A stretch of 21,662 nt of DNA, taken from NCBI RefSeq assembly GCF_031844845.1, contig NZ_JAVRMB020000295.1:1-21662 (forward strand), read 5' to 3'. Position numbers and translations under genes: made by a program. This stretch comes from Endozoicomonas sp031844845. GTDB lineage: Bacteria; Pseudomonadota; Gammaproteobacteria; Pseudomonadales; Endozoicomonadaceae. Positions 7,366 to 15,071 of this stretch are shown piece after piece (within the stretch, counting starts at the first letter, position 1; every line of letters starts with the position of its first letter). Under the pieces are notes generated by a model. It worked only from the letters and a program-made list of their open reading frames with translations. It was not told the DNA's origin and did not search any database.

Positions 7366-9290
7366 CCGGACAGTCCCCAAGGGCCAACCCCGAAGGCCTC
7401 AGTTACATAACCATCTACGTGGTTTAGCTTTGTGCGAGGTGCTATCTTTGCCAGTGTCTGGTGTGTTTCTTTAGCTTTCTGGTTCAGCCTATCTATTGAA
7501 CTTTTAATGATATTCAGCTCTTTAACGATGTTTGAATGTTGCGCATCATCCTGGCATCGTGCCAGCACTCGTAACTTTTCATTATATTCGCTGTCCAGTG
7601 ATAATCTTGTCTTAGATATTCCGGCAAAGAATGGGTGGTCACAAACTTCCTGAATGGAATAGCGTTTTTCCGGATCTACTTCAAGCATATTGGTAATCAG
7701 TGATTTGGCACCCTCATCCAGATATGGTGATGGATCAATAGATTTTCTATATTCTTCGATCATGGGTAGGTATTGATCCAGAGGAAAATATTTTTCTGCA
7801 GAGATTAGCTGCCTCAGGGGATGGGTGCAGGTAAGCATGGTTGCAATAAAAATACCGAGAGAGAAAATGTCAGCTTTGCAGGTATGCGCTTTATTCTTGT
7901 TAAGCCTTTCTGGTGCATAAGACGCCATACTACCAATCTTACAGTAAAACTTATTTTGAGTATTTTCCTCAGCTACTCCGAAATCAATCAAAGATACTGC
8001 GCCTGACCCTGGTTGAATAACGAGGTTTTCAATTCTGATATCATTGTGTACAATTCCCCGTTTATGCATATCAAGAATCTGGCAGCAGTATTCATATAAA
8101 AAAAACTTTGTCAATTCTGTGTTTGTGTTTAAATTTCTATCAATGTTTGAATTTATAAAATCACAGCAGTCTATGCCAGCATCATCCATCAGAGCATAAT
8201 GATTTCCGTGAGAATCTACTGTGGATTCATGACATTTAGCCGGTAAATTTAATGAATCGAGTATTTTGAACTCCATGTCAATGTTGTTTTCCCTGCCTAT
8301 GTATTTCTGTTTTTTCACAAAATAATGTTTGTGGAATTTTCTGCCATCGTGATCAAAATCTCCCTTTAAGGGAATAAGAGAAGGCTTGAAATAGTAAACA
8401 TTGCTAAAAGGTCCTGAATGTATTTCGGTTATTAAATTAGATAACCATGTTTTTATCACTTTATCTATTTCAAACCCATTTTGTTGTTTGTGGTTGAGGT
8501 AAGTAAAGGCTATCTTGATAATTTCTTCTGATTGGGTAAACGATACAGCTGTACATGTTTTTTGATTTTCCAATAATAAATGGCTGAGGTTGTTATCTGA
8601 AAGCAAATCGACTAAGTCGTCGTGATAACTTGAACAGCATTGATCAAAAAAATATTCCATTCTTTCTCTGATTTCTGACGTTAACTCGACTGACAACTGG
8701 TTTTGACCGTGGTCAAAGAGAGAAAATATATTATTGAGTTGGTCATTGACGTTTTTAAACAACTGAGACAAAGATTCACATAAAGCATGATGCTCCCGGA
8801 TGATCATTTCTTTTGACACTGTTTGTGCAGCAGTGCATTTTAATTCAGTAATGGTTTTTTGCAGGTTGTGGAAAAAGTCTGTGTGTCTTTTATTAATATC
8901 TTTTGGCAGTTCTGCAAATAGTTGATCAATATTTTTTTTCAGTTTTTGGCTGTCAAAAAACAAATCAAGTGTTGGGGGTGATGTGATTGTCAAATATTCA
9001 GTCACTGTTTGTTTTATTTTTTCTGACAGCGCGCGGATATTGCGATGAGTTTTAGGGGCGGGTTCAGGATGTTTATCGTCCAGGCCGATTTCGCCTGTTA
9101 TTGAATCTTTGCATTCTCTGACCTTAAGGCCATGAAATAAATGATTGTCTGTTGTTGTCTCTGTTGTTGTGTCTGTTGTTGTGTCTGTTGTTGTGTCTGT
9201 TGTTGTGTCTGTTGTTGTGTCTGTTGTTGTGTCTGTTGGCTTAGCAAATTTTAATTGAGGATGCGCCGGAATATCAGTTCTTGTTTCCAT
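7359..9290 (-). CDS. Eukaryote-like protein kinase (Ser/Thr type), candidate effector
   Basis: A 643-residue protein with a protein kinase domain at about 293-555. The catalytic loop is IVHNDIRIENL (Asp417, Asn422), so HRD reads HND and the usual DLK lysine is Arg419. The metal motif is IDFGVA (Asp436), APE appears as SYAPERL (459-461), and the F-helix is CKADIFSLGIFIATML. VKKQK near 325-329 holds the likely ATP lysine and the glycine loop (SGPFSNVY) is poor. The HPFF end motif is present. Residues 19-48 are TDTT repeats. About 80-290 is helical, Cys- and Asn-containing sequence with no recognised domain. There is no signal peptide or membrane segment, unlike PknB-type receptor kinases. AAAAAGG lies upstream of the ATG. 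The gene is visibly richer in A+T than its neighbours, consistent with transfer. A host-directed effector role is inference. Confidence 0.85.
   Translation of the reverse strand: METRTDIPAHPQLKFAKPTDTTTDTTTDTTTDTTTDTTTDTTTETTTDNHLFHGLKVRECKDSITGEIGLDDKHPEPAPKTHRNIRALSEKIKQTVTEYLTITSPPTLDLFFDSQKLKKNIDQLFAELPKDINKRHTDFFHNLQKTITELKCTAAQTVSKEMIIREHHALCESLSQLFKNVNDQLNNIFSLFDHGQNQLSVELTSEIRERMEYFFDQCCSSYHDDLVDLLSDNNLSHLLLENQKTCTAVSFTQSEEIIKIAFTYLNHKQQNGFEIDKVIKTWLSNLITEIHSGPFSNVYYFKPSLIPLKGDFDHDGRKFHKHYFVKKQKYIGRENNIDMEFKILDSLNLPAKCHESTVDSHGNHYALMDDAGIDCCDFINSNIDRNLNTNTELTKFFLYEYCCQILDMHKRGIVHNDIRIENLVIQPGSGAVSLIDFGVAEENTQNKFYCKIGSMASYAPERLNKNKAHTCKADIFSLGIFIATMLTCTHPLRQLISAEKYFPLDQYLPMIEEYRKSIDPSPYLDEGAKSLITNMLEVDPEKRYSIQEVCDHPFFAGISKTRLSLDSEYNEKLRVLARCQDDAQHSNIVKELNIIKSSIDRLNQKAKETHQTLAKIAPRTKLNHVDGYVTEAFGVGPWGLSGK
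9147..9236 (-). repeat. 12-base in-frame tandem repeat x7.5 (TDTT)
   Basis: Seven 12-base units plus half a unit, encoding TDTT six times, then TETT, then TD near the N-terminus of the kinase. The length is again a multiple of three, so the tract can grow or shrink without a frameshift. A Thr/Asp-rich flexible N-terminus would suit a secretion leader or a phospho-acceptor tract, which is speculative. Confidence 0.95.
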
Positions 9291-9659
9291 TTATATTCTA
9301 CCTTTTTGTGCATCAGGTCGGTTGTTGATTTACGGATGAGTCAACCATTATGAACCTCCATTACATTTTGTTGGTCTGACGCATTTCTTTCAGCCTGTTA
9401 AAGGATTGGTTTACCGCACGCACTGCGATCAGGGAATCCTTTAGCCTACAAAAGTGCAAATGGAGTAGAGGGTCGAGAAAATAAGTTGATTAGGTCTGTT
9501 TAGTACATATGTGTAATTTTTACAAGTTTGATCCGGAAGGATTTGAGTGTTTAGAGGTTTTTTGTTAAAAATGATTGCGGATGAAAACTTACTTAAATAA
9601 ATCGTCAGCTAACCCGGGAGTCAGTCAGATGAATAACTTCCGGACTTATTGTGACGTTA
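9291..9659. other. Intergenic region between kinase gene and ppk
   Basis: This 369-base A+T-rich gap lies upstream of the kinase and downstream of ppk, both on the minus strand. I see no gene. It has one weak long-loop inverted pair, AAAGGATT (9400-9407) and AATCCTTT (9435-9442), and no clear terminator for ppk or promoter for the kinase. Confidence 0.5.
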
Positions 9660-11867
9660 TTATTCTGAAGAAGGCTTGTTGGTAATCACCGCAAGGGCCT
9701 CCAGCAGGCGATCCTGAGCATTCCGCCGCCGCTGCCCGCGAACCGGTTTGTTCTTTTCATAATGACCATCACTCTGTAATTGCCAGCTGCGGGTATTGTC
9801 GGTCAGGTAGTGATCCAACTCTTTTTTCACCCGGGCGGCAAGCTTTGGGTCTTCAATAGGGAAGCAGGTTTCAATTCGCATATCCAGATTACGAATCATG
9901 GCATCAGCGCTGGAGCAGTAGACCAGGGCATCCGCATCACCATTTTCGAAATAGTAAACACGGGTATGTTCCAGAAAGCGGCCAACAATGGAGCGAACCC
10001 GAATATTTTCTGAGAGTCCTGCGATACCCGGTCTCAAACAGCAGATGCCTCGCACAATCAGCTCAACCTCAACCCCGGCCTGGGATGCCTTGAACAGGGC
10101 TTTGATAATGTTTGACTCAGTAAGGGAGTTGATTTTGATGATAACGCGGGCGGGTTTGCCCTCTTTGGCATTGGCTGCTTCCTGATTAATCAGGTCGATA
10201 AGGCCTTTCTTCAGGGTGAATGGCGCATGGAACAGTTTACGAACCCGAACTGCACGGCCCATACCGGTTAATTGCTGGAATATTTTATGAACGTCGTTAG
10301 CCAGCACCTTGTCACAGGTCAGCAGGCTGTAATCGGTATAGAGACGGGCATTGGCGGTGTGATAATTGCCGGTGCCCAGATGGACATAGCGTTGAATCTG
10401 TCGTCCTTCCCGACGAACAATCAGCATCATTTTTGCGTGGGTTTTATAACCCACCACGCCGTATACCACCACGGCTCCTGCTTCCTGCAGGCGAGCGGCC
10501 AGGGCGAGGTTTTCTTCTTCATCAAAGCGGGCACGAATTTCCACCACAACCGTGACTTCTTTACCCTGCCTGGCCGATTCTACCAGGGCGTCGACCATTT
10601 CTGAGCGAGCACCGGTACGATAGAGTGTCTGGCGAATAGCCAGTACGTTCGGGTCTTTTGCTGCCTGACGGAGCATATCAACCACGGGCGTAAATGACTC
10701 AAAGGGATGGTGCAGCAGAATATCCTGCTTGGCCACCAGATCCAGTACATTGTTACTGTGCTTGCGCTTGCTGTGCAGTCCTTTGGGATAACCCGGCGTA
10801 AAGGGAGGAAACACCAGCTCAGGTTTATCATTGGTGTCACAGATAGATATCATCCGGGTCAGGTTAACCGGCCCGTTCACCTGATAAACATCATCGCCCT
10901 TGAGTCCGAACTCTTTTAACAGGAAATCCACCAATGGTTGCGGGCAGTTATCCGCCACTTCCAGTCGCACGGCTTTACCGTAGCGGCGGGAGAGTAGCTC
11001 ACCCTGTAACGCTTTGGCCAGATCTTCCACTTCATCTTCCAGATCCAGGTCGCTGTTACGGGTCAGCCGGAACTGATAGCAGCCTTTGATATCCATGCCG
11101 GGAAACAGGTCGCTGACATGACGGTGAATAATTGATGAGAGGAAGACGTAATCATTTTTCCGACCATCACAAACGTCGTCAGGCAGTTTAATAATGCGGG
11201 GCAGAGACCGTGGTGCAGGAATAATCGCCATACCGGTATCTCGCCCGAAAGCATCCTTTCCTTCCAGTGAAACAATAAAGCAGAGCAGTTTGTTGGCCAG
11301 TCGAGGGAATGGGTGAGCAGGATCCAACCCAATAGGGCTGATGATGGGCATTATTTCGTGGTAGAAGAAGCGCTTGATCCAGGCCTGTTGTTTTTCTGAC
11401 AGCTCATTGCGCCGTAAAAAGCGAATCCCATCTTTTCTGAGGGATGGCAAAAGGGTGTCATTGAGTATTTTATATTGCAGGTCTACGTATTCTTTCGCCT
11501 TCTGGGCGATCTCTTTCAATACCTGTTGTGGACCCATGCCATCCAGGCCTACCTGCTCACGGGAGAAGTCCACCTGCTGCATCAGGCCCGCAACCCGGAT
11601 TTCGAAAAACTCATCCATGTTGGAACTGAAAATCAGCAGGAAGCGGAAACGTTCCAGTAATGGATACTCATCATTGAGCGCCTGCTGAAGAACCCGAAAG
11701 TTAAAGGCCAGATGACTGAGTTCACGGTTAATGTAGTAATCGGAGTTCTGGTAGTCACTTACCTTGGGAGCCTTGCTGGGCGTCGGCTCAGGGAGTTCGG
11801 ATGGTTGGTCCTGGGTGTCCTGAACATCCGGGGTGTCCTGAACATCCGACTGTTGGGGATTATCCAT
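9660..11867 (-). CDS. ppk1: Polyphosphate kinase 1
   Basis: A 735-residue enzyme that reversibly builds inorganic polyphosphate from ATP and is usually associated with the inner membrane. The N-terminal helical domain starts near YYINRELSHLAFNFRVL, and the NMDEFFEIRVAG block follows. The two C-terminal PLD-like domains carry the key histidines: His477 in VGYKTHAKMMLIVRRE (the autophosphorylated one) and His634 in RFLEHTRVYYF. VVEIRARFDEEENL, HLGTGNYH and YCSSADAMIRNLDMR are intact. The first 36 or so residues are an acidic extension with a short VQDT(P)D repeat. Start context is good (AGAGG just upstream). In Pseudomonas, ppk follows hemB directly; here another gene intervenes. Confidence 0.97.
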   Translation of the reverse strand: MDNPQQSDVQDTPDVQDTQDQPSELPEPTPSKAPKVSDYQNSDYYINRELSHLAFNFRVLQQALNDEYPLLERFRFLLIFSSNMDEFFEIRVAGLMQQVDFSREQVGLDGMGPQQVLKEIAQKAKEYVDLQYKILNDTLLPSLRKDGIRFLRRNELSEKQQAWIKRFFYHEIMPIISPIGLDPAHPFPRLANKLLCFIVSLEGKDAFGRDTGMAIIPAPRSLPRIIKLPDDVCDGRKNDYVFLSSIIHRHVSDLFPGMDIKGCYQFRLTRNSDLDLEDEVEDLAKALQGELLSRRYGKAVRLEVADNCPQPLVDFLLKEFGLKGDDVYQVNGPVNLTRMISICDTNDKPELVFPPFTPGYPKGLHSKRKHSNNVLDLVAKQDILLHHPFESFTPVVDMLRQAAKDPNVLAIRQTLYRTGARSEMVDALVESARQGKEVTVVVEIRARFDEEENLALAARLQEAGAVVVYGVVGYKTHAKMMLIVRREGRQIQRYVHLGTGNYHTANARLYTDYSLLTCDKVLANDVHKIFQQLTGMGRAVRVRKLFHAPFTLKKGLIDLINQEAANAKEGKPARVIIKINSLTESNIIKALFKASQAGVEVELIVRGICCLRPGIAGLSENIRVRSIVGRFLEHTRVYYFENGDADALVYCSSADAMIRNLDMRIETCFPIEDPKLAARVKKELDHYLTDNTRSWQLQSDGHYEKNKPVRGQRRRNAQDRLLEALAVITNKPSSE
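11813..11848 (-). repeat. 18-base direct repeat x2 in the ppk leader
   Basis: Two perfect copies of GGGTGTCCTGAACATCCG (11813-11830 and 11831-11848) encode the DVQDTP-type repeat in the N-terminal extension of Ppk. This is a third in-frame coding tandem repeat in the window with a unit that is a multiple of three. Confidence 0.85.
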
Positions 11868-12121
11868 ATGACCTCTTATTCGGCAAAAAATAGCGACGCA
11901 AACGCTGCATGGTGACCGGGTTCTGGTATTTGATCCATGGTGTATTCATGGCTCGTTAAGCAGGCAACTCTCTAAGCGGTAATAACATAGGCAGGGAGAA
12001 TGTCGCTTTATTATTTTAATTCTATCAGAATTATGCAGTGCCACTTTCATATAGATGTGATTTATCGAACTTACGGGACGATAAGGAATCTTTAAATATA
12101 TGCCTCATTTGGAAACAGCCA
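11868..12121. other. ppk upstream region
   Basis: A 254-base gap between ppk and the ankyrin/C80-like gene. It contains a perfect 7-base-arm dyad, TAATTCT/AGAATTA around ATC (12017-12033), without a downstream T-run on either strand. I could not recognise a Pho box. Confidence 0.35.
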
Positions 12122-13852
12122 TTATTTTTGGACAATTCCCGGGATTAATGATTGTAATCCGGGGGCACCCTGAATCTCATATTTATTCTGGATAACTGTC
12201 CTTGTCCTTGTCCTATGTGGTTCCGTGCTCAGAACTTTAATGAGGTCAGTGCGCCGATTTTCGGAAGTTATATTACAAAAACCCCAGTATTTCTGGGTGA
12301 CAGGGCTCAACCACGTACTTTCCCCCTGCCAGCATTCCACTCTGTGACAGCTGTTTTTATCTATTTTTGTTTTTGCACACAGAACTGTGCCATTGGAGGT
12401 GAAAAAGATTTTTTCGGTAGCTGCGGTGATCTTAGTCTCACGATTCAGTAATGCCAGAGTTTTGGAGAGCTCTTCGGCAAAGCTCAAGTTTTTTGTGGCG
12501 TGAGCGGGTTTGCATCCGGTAAGCGTTATGCGCGGAGTCTGGTTGTCAATACAATGGTCGTTCAGCAGGTTGTTTAGCCGGAACGCAAAATCACCACCGG
12601 ACATTTTGGCCATCAAAGGACCATGACCATCAATGATGAGTTTACTGTTACTTGTGAGCTTTTTCGTAGTCTTGATCAGGTGATCATCCTCTGAAGGATT
12701 TTGTACAGACCATAAATGGAGGTCAGCTTTGTAGTTTGGTGGGTATAGGAATAGGGTATGTTCTAATCGTTTCTTGTCATCCATGATGGAAATAAAGGCG
12801 ACATGGTCATACCTTCCATATTTTTCATCAAAGCAATGTTCGTTTCTATTTGCATACAGGGAGCGTATTTCCTCTTTGTTATTGGTAGGGGCGGCTTTTT
12901 TTATCTTCTCCCAGAAGGCTTCATCAACCTGTTTTCCAGTTTTTAAGTCCTGTTGCACGGTTGCTGCTGATTGCTTTCTTCTCGCAGCGATTGGGTCAGG
13001 TTGTCCTGATTGTCGTGAATATGCGCTTATGGCACGGTGCTTCGGAGTCTTATCGTGACAGGCGGCATTATCGTGACCGAAGAGTTTCTCAGCTATCGTC
13101 CGTGTTATGAGTCCCATTTCCATGGCCTTTGCTACGGGGCTGGTTTGATCAATATCCAATTGCCAGACCAGTTCAGAATGCGCTTGACCCAGCGTGACGA
13201 AGTGATTGTAGTACCCGGCTCCAATAACCAGACGAAGTAGATTCATCCGGGTATCAGGATCTCGTATTGTCGGGTCTGGTTTAGCCGACAATAGCGTATC
13301 TATGGTTATCCAGCCGCGATTATTCTTGAATGCAATCATTACTGGGGTGTGGCCATGTTTATCAATCAGGTTGATCTGTCCCTTGATGCTGACTAAATAG
13401 GTAAGGACTTCAAGAGAACCCGATTTTGCTGCCGCCAGATGGATAAGATGCCCATCAATTTCGCTTTTGAGCAGGTTTGGCTTCAAAGAACGGATTTTTT
13501 TTTCCACTTCATTCCATTGACCTTGCTTTGCCAGGGTAAAGACTTGCTGTTGAAGTATCAGGTCAGTAGGTGATATCTGATCTTGATAAACAGGTTTCAT
13601 TCCTATGGCGGTCTGGCTGGCAGAAGGCTGCCGCCGGTGCTGGGGACGTGCTTCCACGACTCTGGCGGTCTGAGTGTCCGTGTGATCTGGACGTTTGATA
13701 TTGAGAGGCGCAGGGATAAGTTTCTTTCCTTCGCACCGGGTGACCGAAGTTCCACTGGAATGTCTCCCGTGCACTGCAGGGTTTTCGATTTCTTGTGTTA
13801 AGCCTGACCCGGGCACATTGCCCGGGTTTCTGGTGTCGATGTTTTGTAGCAT
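12122..13852 (-). CDS. Ankyrin-like protein with C-terminal C80 (CPD-like) cysteine protease domain, candidate effector
   Basis: A 576-residue protein. Residues about 95-215 are ankyrin-like (IDGHLIHLAAAKSGSLEVLTYL, then INLIDKHGHTPVMIAFKNN). After a Lys/Gln-rich linker, about 315-510 follows the plan of the MARTX/TcdA cysteine protease domain. It has a beta block with DHVAFISIMDD, then KLIIDGHG (His410), SGGDFAFRLNNLL, ITLTGC (Cys447) and FAEELSKTLALL. The GHG and GC pair are the His and Cys of the C80 dyad, and SGG sits where CPDs have their 'GG.SA..L' segment. In MARTX and TcdA the CPD is activated by inositol hexakisphosphate inside host cells; the same here would be inference. There is no signal peptide or membrane segment. 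The first 85 residues are low complexity and could include a mis-chosen start; ATG at 13852 has no strong ribosome-binding site and Met85 is an alternative. It sits alone between hemB and ppk. Confidence 0.6.
   Translation of the reverse strand: MLQNIDTRNPGNVPGSGLTQEIENPAVHGRHSSGTSVTRCEGKKLIPAPLNIKRPDHTDTQTARVVEARPQHRRQPSASQTAIGMKPVYQDQISPTDLILQQQVFTLAKQGQWNEVEKKIRSLKPNLLKSEIDGHLIHLAAAKSGSLEVLTYLVSIKGQINLIDKHGHTPVMIAFKNNRGWITIDTLLSAKPDPTIRDPDTRMNLLRLVIGAGYYNHFVTLGQAHSELVWQLDIDQTSPVAKAMEMGLITRTIAEKLFGHDNAACHDKTPKHRAISAYSRQSGQPDPIAARRKQSAATVQQDLKTGKQVDEAFWEKIKKAAPTNNKEEIRSLYANRNEHCFDEKYGRYDHVAFISIMDDKKRLEHTLFLYPPNYKADLHLWSVQNPSEDDHLIKTTKKLTSNSKLIIDGHGPLMAKMSGGDFAFRLNNLLNDHCIDNQTPRITLTGCKPAHATKNLSFAEELSKTLALLNRETKITAATEKIFFTSNGTVLCAKTKIDKNSCHRVECWQGESTWLSPVTQKYWGFCNITSENRRTDLIKVLSTEPHRTRTRTVIQNKYEIQGAPGLQSLIPGIVQK
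13807..13827. promoter_or_regulatory. Perfect 9-base-arm dyad near the C80-like gene start
   Basis: ACCCGGGCA and TGCCCGGGT flank CAT. The dyad falls 25 bases inside the predicted start of the minus-strand gene and 100 bases after the hemB stop. No T-run follows it in either direction. It could be a relic of the hemB terminator, an operator, or simple coding coincidence (NPGNVPG). Confidence 0.3.
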
Positions 13853-13926
13853 TGTTTTTCGATATCAGTAGCTGACCACTTGGCCTCTACGTATTCGATC
13901 GAAAAATCAAAAGAAAGTTCCCATTT

Positions 13927-14925
13927 TCAGGTTTTCAATAATCTTGCCGCATCCTTGGCAAAATACGTCAGGATGGCATCAGCCCCGGCCCGGCGAAAGC
14001 ACATCAGCGATTCCATCATTACCGCGTCACCATCCAGCCAGCCATTGGCCGCTGCAGCCTTGTGCATGGCGTATTCACCGCTGACCTGATAGGCAAAGAC
14101 GGGTACTTTGAACTCGTCCTTAACCCGACGAACCACGTCGAGATAAGGCATGCCGGGCTTGACCATCACCATATCAGCACCTTCAGCCAAGTCTGCAGCC
14201 ACTTCGTGGAGCGCCTCATCACTATTGGCAAAATCCATCTGGAAGCTGAACTTATTGCTTTTGCCCAGATTCCCGGCAGAGCCTACTGCGTCCCTGAATG
14301 GGCCATAATAGCTGGACGCATATTTGGCGGAATAGGCGAGAATACGGGTATTAATATGGCCTTCTTCTTCCAGCCTCTGGCGAATGGCACCAATACGGCC
14401 ATCCATCATGTCAGAGGGGGCAACAATATCCGCGCCGGCTTCAGCGTGAGAGAGTGCCTGTCGTACCAGGGCTTCGACGGTTTCGTCGTTCACCACATAG
14501 CCATCTTCATTGGTCAGACCATCAAGACCATGGGAAGTGAACGGGTCCAGGGCTACATCCGTAATAACGCCCAGCTCGGGAAACTGGTTCTTCAGTGCCC
14601 TTACCGCACGTTGAGCCAGACCTTCAGGATTCCAGGCCTCTTCTGCCAGGTCTGACTTCTTTTCAGCAGGGGTGACCGGGAACAGGGCAATGGCAGGGAT
14701 ACCCAGCGCTACCAGCTCCGCGGCCTCTTCAAGCAGGAGGTCAATACTCAGTCGCTCAACACCGGGCATGGAAGCAACCGACTGACGCTGCTGATGACCA
14801 TCCACAATGAACAGGGGGTAAATAAGGTTGTCCACAGACAGTTGATTCTCCCGCATTAAGCGGCGGGAAAAGTCGTTGTACCGCATTCGTCTTGGGCGGG
14901 CAGCAGGAAAAGGGCGCTGGATCAT
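13927..14925 (-). CDS. hemB: Delta-aminolevulinic acid dehydratase (porphobilinogen synthase)
   Basis: A 332-residue enzyme that condenses two 5-aminolevulinate molecules to porphobilinogen in haem synthesis. The active-site lysines are Lys201 (LAYSAKYASSYYGPFRDA) and Lys256 (MVMVKPGMPYLD). The metal region reads DVALDPFTSHGLDG, with Asp residues where the E. coli enzyme has its zinc cysteines. This is the magnesium-type, Pseudomonas-like form. The PSDMMDGR and YQVSGEYAM blocks are intact. It is divergent from the VTT-reductase gene. Confidence 0.97.
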   Translation of the reverse strand: MIQRPFPAARPRRMRYNDFSRRLMRENQLSVDNLIYPLFIVDGHQQRQSVASMPGVERLSIDLLLEEAAELVALGIPAIALFPVTPAEKKSDLAEEAWNPEGLAQRAVRALKNQFPELGVITDVALDPFTSHGLDGLTNEDGYVVNDETVEALVRQALSHAEAGADIVAPSDMMDGRIGAIRQRLEEEGHINTRILAYSAKYASSYYGPFRDAVGSAGNLGKSNKFSFQMDFANSDEALHEVAADLAEGADMVMVKPGMPYLDVVRRVKDEFKVPVFAYQVSGEYAMHKAAAANGWLDGDAVMMESLMCFRRAGADAILTYFAKDAARLLKT

Positions 14926-15000
14926 ACTTATTTATCCTGGTGAGGTGGCATTGAGGTTGTTAAACACAGCCCCGGTTTCTAATTTGACAGTATGGATGGC

Positions 15001-15006
15001 ATTATA
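15001..15006 (-). promoter_or_regulatory. Possible -10 element for hemB
   Basis: On the minus strand this reads TATAAT, a perfect -10 hexamer about 75 bases before the hemB start. The -35 match at the right distance is poor, so the call rests on one box. Confidence 0.35.
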
Positions 15007-15071
15007 CGGAAAAGAACTTATGTGTTTTCAGGAATTGTCGTGTCAACAGAATCTCGCTACCGGAAGGCGTT

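Noticed and set aside
14062..14655. 197-residue plus-strand open frame opposite hemB
   Set aside because: It lies wholly on the antisense of a well-conserved enzyme and resembles no protein.
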